Assembly: GCF_904848625.1 (NCBI RefSeq)
Contig: NZ_CAJHCP010000005.1
Location: forward strand, 124,001-188,000
DNA: 64,000 nucleotides
Reading direction: 5' to 3'
Source: Paraburkholderia metrosideri
GTDB lineage: Bacteria; Pseudomonadota; Gammaproteobacteria; Burkholderiales; Burkholderiaceae
The position numbers and the translations under genes are program-made. Below, one piece after another: positions 8,174-15,594 of this stretch; within the stretch, counting starts at the first letter, position 1, and every line of letters starts with the position of its first letter. The notes under the pieces are model-generated. The model was not told the DNA's origin. It ran no database searches and saw only the letters and a list, made by a program, of their open reading frames with translations.

Positions 8174-9513
8174 GGCCGGGGAAAGGTCAAAGTAAACTCG
8201 GTAAACATGCCTTCGACTGACTTGCAGTCGATGGTGCCATTCATCGCACGCATGACTTCGCGGCAGAAAGCGAGTCCGATGCCCGTGCCGATCGAAGCGT
8301 CGTCGACACCGGCCGGCGATGTATAGAAGCGCGTGAAGATGTGGGGAAGGACATCCGGTGAAATACCGGCGCCAGTGTCGCGGAAAAGAAGCTGGCTGCT
8401 TCGCGGTCCGCTAACGAGGCGGATCGAGATCAATGCGCTTTCGACACTGGCCATGCCGCGCAAGGCGTTTTTCAGAAGATTGAACAGAACGTGGACCATC
8501 AGCATTTCCGAGCCCTGGAAAGAGAAGTCCGTGGCGAGATCGGTGAGTACTTTCTGCCGTTCGCCTTCGCGAAATGGATAGCGTTCGAGCGCGGTCCTGA
8601 CGGATTGTGCAATCGAGCAGGCAGTCGAGGCATGCGAATAGCCGTCCGTAAAGCGCGCATTCGCAAGCAACATATCGATGATCGCATTCGAATGAATTGC
8701 TTCCTGCTCGATGCGCGACAGCACGCCGTCCATTGACTGAAGATGCACGAGGCGGATCTTCGGCACATCCAGTGAGCTGCCTTGCGCAATGGAATATGTT
8801 TCGAGCAGTGACGGGAGATAGCGACCGAGACCCGATGCGCCAGCGCGAATCGCCAGAAGCGGTGTGCGCAACTCATGCGCGACACTGCTCGCGGTGGCGA
8901 GCATCGCGCGTTCCTGTTCGATCCTTATCCGGTCCATATCGTAGTTCGCCACCACGCCGATGGCGACGGCAAAAGAAAAGATGGCCAGGTGCGCGGGATA
9001 AGTGGCATGCAACACGACTGGGTCGGTGGTAAGCCAGTACGCAACGCATGCCACACCGATGCCAATGACGAAATTGAGTAGCAGCATCAGCCAGTCGAGC
9101 AGCAACACCATCACGAACGCTGCAATCAATGCGCTTTCGATCCACACGTTGGAGCCGTTATTTTTCAATAACATGAACGTGAAGAAGAACGGCAACGAGT
9201 AAAAGATCGTCGCATACCAGTAGTACGGCAAAAATTGTCTGGTACGCGCCGGCCAGCGATTGGAAAACAGGATCGGGATGAATAGCGCAGAGCCGACGAG
9301 CCGCAATGGCAGGTTCTCGTAAGGCTGCGGAAAGAGGCTGTGCCAGATGTAGAAATAGAGCGGAAAGCCGACGATCGCAATGAGCGCGAATGGCCGCATC
9401 CTGCGACTCATGTATTGCAGATTGCGTGCGGCTGGCACGAATGACTGGGCCAGCAGCGGGCGGATCGACGCCAGCTTACGAATGCCCCACGGCGGTATTC
9501 TGCTTGTACTCAT
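8170..9513 (-). CDS. Membrane sensor histidine kinase for alpha-hydroxyketone signal (CqsS/LqsS/JqsS-like), no receiver domain
   Basis: 447 residues. The N-terminal ~190 residues form about six membrane helices, beginning with the GFPLYFYIW stretch seen in CqsS-type sensors. Then come the phosphorylation site His213 in SVAHELRTPLL, an N box in LFNLLKNALRG, G1 DTGAGI and G2 GTGIGLAFCREVM. The protein stops after the ATPase domain, so the C-terminal receiver of Vibrio CqsS is missing; the downstream overlapping gene supplies a separate receiver instead. By homology, ligand binding to the membrane domain should switch kinase activity. The start codon has no strong ribosome site, so the N-terminus is provisional, but the region before the first helix resembles the family. 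Confidence 0.85.
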   Translation of the reverse strand: MSTSRIPPWGIRKLASIRPLLAQSFVPAARNLQYMSRRMRPFALIAIVGFPLYFYIWHSLFPQPYENLPLRLVGSALFIPILFSNRWPARTRQFLPYYWYATIFYSLPFFFTFMLLKNNGSNVWIESALIAAFVMVLLLDWLMLLLNFVIGIGVACVAYWLTTDPVVLHATYPAHLAIFSFAVAIGVVANYDMDRIRIEQERAMLATASSVAHELRTPLLAIRAGASGLGRYLPSLLETYSIAQGSSLDVPKIRLVHLQSMDGVLSRIEQEAIHSNAIIDMLLANARFTDGYSHASTACSIAQSVRTALERYPFREGERQKVLTDLATDFSFQGSEMLMVHVLFNLLKNALRGMASVESALISIRLVSGPRSSQLLFRDTGAGISPDVLPHIFTRFYTSPAGVDDASIGTGIGLAFCREVMRAMNGTIDCKSVEGMFTEFTLTFPRP

Positions 9514-10169
9514 CTAGATGAAATTGGGAAACTACCAGGAATTTCCGGAGCGCATTTTCTGACAAATTCGCTCCCCGTTCGCGCCACTTTTTACACGCAT
9601 GCGACGCATGTCGATCTGAACACCGGTGCTATCTATGGCACATTAAATAAAAAATATGCGAAACAGATCAAATAACCGACGCAATAACTTCAGTAGGCAT
9701 TTCGTAATCGCCTATTGCGAATCGATCAATAAGAAGTTGTCTCCATTTTTTAAATAATTCGTTTAAATTCAACGTCTTGGATGTATGAAAATAAAAAACA
9801 TATGGTGGTTGAGGGGGCGCGCCCGCATAGACTCCGCATTGGGCGCCGCCAATTTTCGTGTTGATGTCGTGCATTCACGTGAACGACCTCAGTGTAGCGG
9901 TCGCAAAATGTATTATCTAGCTTTGAACGTAAATGAATGGCCGGGCACTGCGCTCGGCGCTCAATATTTATAGCGTGCCACGGTATTTTTCGGTAAGAGT
10001 TTCATGGTGAAGTGGTTGCGCCCGGATCGCTCCCTGGTTGTGCTCCTCCACGTTAATTAACGTCCAGTTTCGCCATCCGCTGCACGAGTCTGCAATCCAG
10101 GCTACGCTGGCAGACAGTCGTCGCTCCTGCCACGCCGGTGGCGCAACAGGTTATCCAGATCAGACAGCC
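9514..10169. other. A+T-richer intergenic stretch upstream of the sensor kinase
   Basis: About 650 bp between the divergent kinase and DsbA-like genes, visibly richer in A+T than its surroundings (for example 9640-9790). It must hold both promoters. A 13-bp palindrome, CATGCGACGCATG (9598-9610), lies about 85 bp before the kinase start and is a candidate regulatory site. A 68-codon minus-strand frame (9874-9668) encodes a polar peptide with no recognised family and a weak ribosome site; it is not called as a gene. The composition hints at foreign or relic DNA. Confidence 0.4.
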
Positions 10170-10817
10170 ATGAAACAACCACTCACTATCGATTTTGTTT
10201 CCGATATCGCCTGCCCTTGGTGTGCTATCGGACTCTCGTCGCTCCAACTTGCTCTGTCCCGCCTGAGCGACACCGTAGATGCCCAGATCGTCGTGCATCC
10301 GTTCGAGTTGAATCCGGACATGGAGCCGGGCGGCGAGGCCATTGTCGATTATCTCGGCAAGAAATATGGACGCACACCCGAGCAGATCGCCGAGACCCAG
10401 GCAATGATCCGCGAGCGCGGTGCGAGCGTTGGTTTTGAATTCGGCCAGCGTACACGCGTGTACAACACCTTCGATGCACACCGTCTGCTGCATTGGGCCG
10501 GCCTTAACGGCGCGCAGTTGCCGTTAAAGAAGGCGCTGCTGCAGGCCTATCATGCCGAGGGTAAAGATCTGAGCGATCACGAAGTGCTGGTCGAAGCGGC
10601 GCAGTCTGTCGGACTCGACGCTGTGCAGGCGCGCGAGGTTTTGCGAAGTGGAGACTATGCCGCTGAGGTTCGCGCTGAAGAGCGGAACAATCAGGCGATG
10701 GGCATTCAGTCTGTGCCTTCTATCATTTTCAATCGTCGCCATCTGATGACCGGCGGCCAACCAGTAGAGGCCTTTGTACAGGGCATCCAGCAGATTCTGT
10801 CCGAAGCAGCGGGTTGA
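10170..10817 (+). CDS. DsbA-family thiol oxidoreductase, FrnE-like (cytoplasmic)
   Basis: A 215-residue thioredoxin-fold protein opening MKQPLTIDFVSDIACPWCAIG, with the CPWC active site at Cys15-Cys18 and the cis-proline region QSVPSIIFNRRHLMTGGQP near the C-terminus. A large helical insertion lies between, as in the DsbA/HCCA isomerase-like FrnE group. No signal peptide is present, so it acts in the cytoplasm, probably in disulfide handling under oxidative stress or as a glutathione-dependent isomerase. The frame is open upstream, but ATG 10170 begins exactly at the family N-terminus. The lpxA-type gene follows 70 bp later; a functional link is not evident. Confidence 0.85.
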   Translation: MKQPLTIDFVSDIACPWCAIGLSSLQLALSRLSDTVDAQIVVHPFELNPDMEPGGEAIVDYLGKKYGRTPEQIAETQAMIRERGASVGFEFGQRTRVYNTFDAHRLLHWAGLNGAQLPLKKALLQAYHAEGKDLSDHEVLVEAAQSVGLDAVQAREVLRSGDYAAEVRAEERNNQAMGIQSVPSIIFNRRHLMTGGQPVEAFVQGIQQILSEAAG

Positions 10818-10887
10818 TGCGCAAGCCACCTACCTCATGTGACCAACTTGTGGACACACTATGTCCGACACCTGAGAGAGCCAGATT

Positions 10888-11676
10888 TTGATCGATCAAA
10901 CCGCAGTGATTCACCCGAGTGCAATTGTCGAAGAGGGCGCTGTTATAGGTGCCCGTGTACGTATCGGTCCGTATTGTTGCGTGGGTGCCGACGTCGAGAT
11001 CGGCGAAGGGAGCGTGCTTAAATCGCACGTCGTCGTCAACGGGCACACCCGGATTGGCCGCGATAACGTTATCTATCCCTTCGCGACGATTGGTGAAGAC
11101 AACCAGGACCTGAAGTACGCGGGAGAACCGACGTTAGTCGAGATCGGCGATCGGAACAGAATTCGCGAGAGCGTCACGATTCATCGTGGAACGGTTCAGG
11201 GCGGCGGACTCACGAAAGTGGGCAATGACAACCTGTTGATGGTCAATGCACACGTGGCTCACGATTGCGTCATCGCTAACCACTGCATTCTCGCGAACAA
11301 CGCAACCTTGGGCGGGCACGTCACGATCGACGACTATGTGATCGTCGGTGGCATGTGCGCGGTTCATCAGTTCTGCACGATAGGTGCGCATGTGATGGTG
11401 GGCGGTTGCTCAGGGATCGCACAGGATGTCCCGCCGTTCATCATGGCCCAAGGTAATCATGCTTCACCGAATGGGGTGAACACAACGGGTCTGCAGCGCC
11501 GGGGCTTCAGTCAAGAGGCAATCCAGGCGATCCGGCGCGCTTATAAGGTGCTTTACCGGAGTGGCAAGACATTGGAGGAAGCGAAGCCGGAGATAGCAGA
11601 GATCGCAAGCTCTCATGCCGAAGTCCAGATGTTCTATGACTTCCTCAGTCGGTCGACTCGAGGCCTGATCCGGTGA
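10888..11676 (+). CDS. lpxA: Acyl-ACP--UDP-N-acetylglucosamine O-acyltransferase, stand-alone copy
   Basis: LpxA transfers a 3-hydroxyacyl chain to UDP-GlcNAc, the first step of lipid A synthesis. The 262-residue length equals the classic enzyme. The N-terminal two thirds are left-handed beta-helix hexapeptide repeats (for example [14 protein letters not shown]). The catalytic histidine motif NAHVAHDC and the fold-specific [13 protein letters not shown] loop are present, followed by the helical tail. The start is TTG 10888 with GAGAG eight bases upstream; the nearby ATG 10861 runs into a stop. The gene is not in the usual lpxD-fabZ-lpxA-lpxB cluster, so it is probably a second copy, perhaps with a different acyl preference or role. 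Confidence 0.88.
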   Translation: MIDQTAVIHPSAIVEEGAVIGARVRIGPYCCVGADVEIGEGSVLKSHVVVNGHTRIGRDNVIYPFATIGEDNQDLKYAGEPTLVEIGDRNRIRESVTIHRGTVQGGGLTKVGNDNLLMVNAHVAHDCVIANHCILANNATLGGHVTIDDYVIVGGMCAVHQFCTIGAHVMVGGCSGIAQDVPPFIMAQGNHASPNGVNTTGLQRRGFSQEAIQAIRRAYKVLYRSGKTLEEAKPEIAEIASSHAEVQMFYDFLSRSTRGLIR

Positions 11677-11893
11677 CACGCAGACGTGTGCCCGCTGCTG
11701 GCGTCGCAGAATAATGCAAGCTCCCTTACCAGATATTGCTCGCGTTGATCGGGTATGCGAAAAGATTCGGTAAGTCAGTGCCCCTGCATGTTCCCTTAGA
11801 TTTGAGCTGATTTAGCCGTAATAGCGACAGACGTTTCCATAAACTGGAACAGCCTCTCAGTGAGAGGTCTCGCTAAACTTACGGAGTGAATCG

Positions 11894-12715
11894 ATGTCCA
11901 TATCGGCTTTGTCGGGAAGTGCTGGCAGCATGCAAGCATGGTGGCCAAACAACGCAAGCGCGTATCAGTCGACAGACGACTCCGATCCGTCGTCGACCAG
12001 TAGCGCCTCGGCGACCAATCCGCTGGCCGCAGCAATGGCGGCCGCGCTTGCGCAAATTGGCGTCTCGTCGAACAGCACGTCTTCAACGGCATCGACCTCC
12101 GACTCTTCGTCGACCGATTCGACGTCTGCCATGTCGTCCACGTCCACGTCCGCGAGCACGGTCAACGCGGCACTGCAACAGTTCCTGGGCGGCCTGTTTC
12201 AGGCAGCGGCGCCGCAGGGAGGCGCGGGATCGCCGTCGTCCAGCACCGTCAGCACTGTGTCGATCAGTATCTCTGCGACGACGGGTGACATGGATACGGC
12301 TTCGGACACGGATTCTTTCGACGGCCCAGATGACAGCACCTCGGATACCGACGACGTCACTGTCGCGCTCGATGAGACCATCGCTCCACCGCCCCCAGCC
12401 CCTCAAGGCGCGCAAGGCTATGGTGGTGATCTCGCGTCGGCAATCCAGAGCCTCGCACAATCGCTGACCTCGTCTTCTACGGCGAATGCTGATTCGGACG
12501 GTACATCGACAGATGCAAGTGCGACCGACGACTCGTCGAACGACAATTCGCTTTCGGATAACTTCCAGAATCTCTTAACGGCACTGGGATCGTCGGACGG
12601 CTCGTCGTCCAGCGACTCGACGGCGAATCTGCAAACATTTCTGACAACGCTCGCGAGTAGCCTGCAAAACGGAACGTCGAACGTGAGTGGGTTCTTTATT
12701 AGCACCTCGGCCTGA
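11894..12715 (+). CDS. Ser/Thr/Asp-rich low-complexity protein, function unknown
   Basis: I do not recognise a family. ATG 11894 has a good ribosome site (CGGAG). The 273 residues are dominated by Ser, Thr, Ala and Asp and are strongly acidic. Five short amphipathic helix-like segments stand out between the disordered linkers: PLAAAMAAALAQIG (~38-51), VNAALQQFLGGLFQAA (~90-105), LASAIQSLAQSLTS (~179-192), FQNLLTALG (~223-231) and LQTFLTTLASSLQ (~246-258). A PPPPAP run lies near 164. No classical signal peptide or lipobox is present, though the N-terminus is short and Ser-rich. Such a helix-and-linker pattern suggests a surface, secreted or assembly-prone protein, but this is inference. Codon use matches the surroundings. 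Confidence 0.65.
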   Translation: MSISALSGSAGSMQAWWPNNASAYQSTDDSDPSSTSSASATNPLAAAMAAALAQIGVSSNSTSSTASTSDSSSTDSTSAMSSTSTSASTVNAALQQFLGGLFQAAAPQGGAGSPSSSTVSTVSISISATTGDMDTASDTDSFDGPDDSTSDTDDVTVALDETIAPPPPAPQGAQGYGGDLASAIQSLAQSLTSSSTANADSDGTSTDASATDDSSNDNSLSDNFQNLLTALGSSDGSSSSDSTANLQTFLTTLASSLQNGTSNVSGFFISTSA

Positions 12716-12884
12716 AGGCAAGGCGATTGGAGCGAATGAGGCATCCACACAGGAAAGAGCAGAGCCCCGAAGATGGACATATCTCATGGGGGTTTGCGTA
12801 GCGTTCAAGTAGACGAGGCCGTGCCCACGCGGACCACGTTGCGGAGATCCGGTTCGCGGCCTGAGCGGTGTGCCTCGTGCTTAC

Positions 12885-12916
12885 CGGGCGGAGGATATGA
12901 AAACCTGGTCCGCCCG
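12885..12916. terminator. Inverted repeat between convergent genes
   Basis: CGGGCGGA (12885-12892) and TCCGCCCG (12909-12916) form a perfect 8-bp stem in the gap between the Ser/Asp-rich gene and the convergent DUF4148-like gene. There is no clear T run on either side, so this is only a possible bidirectional terminator. Confidence 0.3.
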
Positions 12917-12976
12917 ATAGCGAAAGGGAAGGTTAAGCGGCGCTAGTCAGTCGAGACGAAACTGTACCGCCGCTTA

Positions 12977-13291
12977 TTATTGACTTGCTCCCCGAACGGC
13001 ACCCGCCTTCTTCTCCGCATTCTGAAGATCTTTCGAGTAATTCTCGTCATCCCGCGTGGCGGGGTTGACTCCGGCGTCTTCGAGCTTCTTGAGTTCAGCA
13101 TTTTTCTTCGCCCGGGCTTCCTTGCGCGCGGTTTTGCGTTGCGCTCTTGCGGCACTCTTCGACGTCGGTGAAGATGCGGCGGCGCCTGTTGCCGGCGTGG
13201 TGGATGCCTGCGCGAATGCCGACGATGTTCCAACTGACAACAGCGCGGCAACAGTCAGTGCCGGAAGGAGGCGCATCGCGATTCGTTTCAT
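12977..13291 (-). CDS. Small exported DUF4148-like protein
   Basis: 104 residues. A clear signal peptide (MKRIAMRLLPALTVAALLSVGTSSAFAQA) is followed by a Ser/Ala/Thr linker, a lysine- and arginine-rich stretch (~48-67), and a C-terminal motif LEDAGVNPATRDDENYSKDLQNAEKK. That motif resembles the LxxAGYNPxxxxxxYPxDIQAAE core of DUF4148 proteins, which are numerous in Burkholderiales and of unknown function. The start is ATG 13291, which has AGGAGA just upstream and begins the signal peptide; an open frame extends 64 codons further upstream but is not supported. It is probably periplasmic. It follows the porin gene on the same strand. Confidence 0.7.
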   Translation of the reverse strand: MKRIAMRLLPALTVAALLSVGTSSAFAQASTTPATGAAASSPTSKSAARAQRKTARKEARAKKNAELKKLEDAGVNPATRDDENYSKDLQNAEKKAGAVRGASQ

Positions 13292-13373
13292 GAATTTTCT
13301 CCTGACAGGTCGGAACAGATGGCTCAGAGTAGCGGTGGACTCGGTCCCGACTATGGTTGTATGAACCTCGAAT

Positions 13374-13411
13374 GCGACGAACAAAGCCAAAGAGAAAGCC
13401 TGGTTCGTCGC
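13374..13411 (-). terminator. Hairpin downstream of the porin gene
   Basis: GCGACGAAC (13374-13382) and GTTCGTCGC (13403-13411) make a perfect 9-bp stem 14 bp past the porin stop on the minus strand. The expected T run is poor, so it may terminate weakly or protect the porin mRNA 3' end. Confidence 0.4.
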
Positions 13412-13424
13412 CTGACTTCGCAGA

Positions 13425-14519
13425 TTAGAAACGTGTGTGCAGGCCCACGCGTGCAATGGCCTGAGTCGCGCCACTAGACGCACCGTCAGCGCTGTTCATA
13501 CCGTTGATCTGAGCGAGTCCACCCGAACTTGCACGTTGATACAGACCGAGCACATAGACGCTCGTACGCTTCGACAATGCGTAATCAACAATGCCCGCAA
13601 CCTGATGAGCATGGTTGTTGTCGACGACCGAGTTGCCCTTCATATACATGTACGATGCGCCTGCGCTCAGTGCCGGCGTAAAGTTATAGTGCGCGCCAGC
13701 CGATCCCTGGTAGACGGAACCGCCATTTGCCGAATTATGAACAGTGGTAAATAAGGAGTTGGTATACCAGGCGCCAAACTTGTAATGCGCGCCCACACCC
13801 CAGTTGCGGACACTGACTTGTGGAGAGCCGGCGGTGTAGTACTTGATATTGGTAAAGGCAGCGTTAGCGCCAAAAGAAGCCGCCGCATAGTTAAGCGCGA
13901 AGCTCGTCGAGTTACCAGCGCCAATAGAGCCTGTTACGCCTCCAAAGCCGTACATTGCACCAGCGCTCAATCCATTGAAGATCGGAGTGACGTATTTGAC
14001 CGAACTGGCAACGGCTACGCCGGCCATGCGGTCCCAGTCGAATGCGCCGGTTGGATTTGACGGCAAATCCAGCTTCTGGAATGGGCCCGCGCGGAAATCG
14101 TAGAAGTGTCCTGAAATCTCGGCAGGATCATTCCCGCCGAAATAGAGCGCATCTGTCATGAAGTCGTACTGGTTGCCCAGCGTGAACTTGCCAAGGCGGT
14201 CGTTGACGAGGCCTACTAGCGACGTACGGGTGAACAGACTCGAATTGGGCATGAACTGTCCGTTGTCGACCTGGAACTGATTTACCAGTTCGAAGATGGC
14301 TTTTGTGCCGCCGCCCAGATCTTCAGAACCTCGCATTCCCCACAAATTTGGACCGTTCACACCATCGTCCATTTTGACGTTGCTCTTGCCTGACTGATTG
14401 CTCACGTAGGTGATACCTGTGTCCATCATGCCAAAGAGCGTGACGCTGCTTTGAGCGTGCGCAGCGGATGCAATAAAAGTACCTGCGAGAGTTGCCAGTG
14501 CAATGTGCGTCTTTTTCAT
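13425..14519 (-). CDS. General outer-membrane porin (Burkholderia OmpC-like)
   Basis: A 364-residue 16-strand-type porin. The mature part begins QSSVTLFGMMDTGITYVSNQSG, the hallmark opening of beta-proteobacterial porins. A signal peptide ends in AAHAQ and the protein ends in a C-terminal phenylalanine (ARVGLHTRF), needed for barrel assembly. Typical motifs include RGSEDLGGGTKAIFELVNQF and SLFTRTSLVGL. ATG 14519 is chosen because GGAGA precedes it by eight bases; an in-frame ATG at 14537 is less likely. It provides diffusion of small hydrophilic compounds. Its location beside aromatic and sugar catabolic genes might reflect substrate uptake, but the family is general. Confidence 0.92.
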   Translation of the reverse strand: MKKTHIALATLAGTFIASAAHAQSSVTLFGMMDTGITYVSNQSGKSNVKMDDGVNGPNLWGMRGSEDLGGGTKAIFELVNQFQVDNGQFMPNSSLFTRTSLVGLVNDRLGKFTLGNQYDFMTDALYFGGNDPAEISGHFYDFRAGPFQKLDLPSNPTGAFDWDRMAGVAVASSVKYVTPIFNGLSAGAMYGFGGVTGSIGAGNSTSFALNYAAASFGANAAFTNIKYYTAGSPQVSVRNWGVGAHYKFGAWYTNSLFTTVHNSANGGSVYQGSAGAHYNFTPALSAGASYMYMKGNSVVDNNHAHQVAGIVDYALSKRTSVYVLGLYQRASSGGLAQINGMNSADGASSGATQAIARVGLHTRF

Positions 14520-15498
14520 CGAAGCGATCTCCTTCATTTTATTTAGTAATTCAAATTGACTTGATGTTATCCAGACCCTTGCTGCCTCCAGCGGCGAATG
14601 GTCCTTGATTCAGCCGGATAACTATTGCGGGTGTGAGCTACGGTGTCTAAGTAAGGGTTCGCCAGCGCTCGCGGACAGGCATAGACAGGAAGTCAGGTAA
14701 CCAGGCCGTATGGTTGAGCGATCGACGAATTGCTTTGTGCCGAACGCGTACGTCCCCCGTCTCCTGTCTTTTTGCGTTGCTCTTGTCGCACAGCATCAAC
14801 TGCTGAGCGGAGTTCAATATAGTCGGCGCGATGGTCGTAAGGAAGTGCCCAAAAAAGGCAAAAAATTGATCGATCTGATACGAGGCGTTGCAAAGAATTG
14901 CGGGGTTTACGCGAACTTATGACGTTGCGAAAGTGGTTGCGAGTTTTCGGTGAAGTGACTTAATCTATTGAAAAATAAAGGTGTTTTTTGAGGTTTGTGT
15001 TTGCGGCACAAATGCTCCGTAGCAAGGGCGGCAAGAAAACCTGCCAGGATTAGCGAGTGCCGGTCGAAAGACCGATAAATAGAATGGAAAGCTTTTCGGG
15101 GTACTTCGGAATGCAGGCTGAAAGAGCGTTGGGTCTACGCCACAGCCACGTTTTCCAACACGCAGGCATATGCTCTGCGCGCGATGATCAGTTCGATCCC
15201 TATGTTTCTCCGGACGCGGAACTCGACGAAACCCAGTTCAATTGACCGGTGCAAAAAACGGATGGACACGTACCCGTTCTCTGTTGAAGCGGCGGTCATG
15301 GCATTCCTGATCAACAACTACCTTCACAGTATGGTTGAGCTGCGATGCGTGGCAGAGCGCTCGAAGAATTCCAGCGTAGTAGAAGCACGCCGCATGCTTT
15401 GTATCGATAGCGGGAAGGTCTCCCAGAAGTCTTGACTGGGGTAGCAGAGATGAGGGGAAGAACTGATGTCCGCGTACTAGCCGGACGCGGGAAGCGTC
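14520..15498. other. Gene-free stretch upstream of the porin
   Basis: About 1 kb in which I see no supportable gene. Short open frames (for example 15057-15245, 15184-15435 and minus 15576-15238) have no family resemblance and no good ribosome sites. The porin promoter should be within 14520-14700; A+T-rich segments occur at 14540-14570 and 14935-15000. Confidence 0.4.
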
Positions 15499-15539
15499 AA
15501 AAAGAAAAAGTGGAATTGCCGCAATCAAGGCAATTCCAC
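15499..15539 (-). terminator. Rho-independent terminator of the tannase/feruloyl esterase gene
   Basis: On the minus strand GTGGAATTGCC (15539-15529) pairs with GGCAATTCCAC (15520-15510), a perfect 11-bp stem with an 8-base loop, followed by TTTTTCTTTTT. It lies 56 bp past the esterase stop. A second short hairpin, CCGGTTC/GAACCGG at 15551-15568, lies between. Confidence 0.85.
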
Positions 15540-15594
15540 CTGGACAATAGCCGGTTCTAACGAACCGGTTATTCAAGCACGGACGGGAACCTCG

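Noticed and set aside
9668..9874. 68-codon minus-strand frame in the A+T-rich island
   Set aside because: Weak ribosome site and no family; could be real but cannot be supported from this sequence alone.
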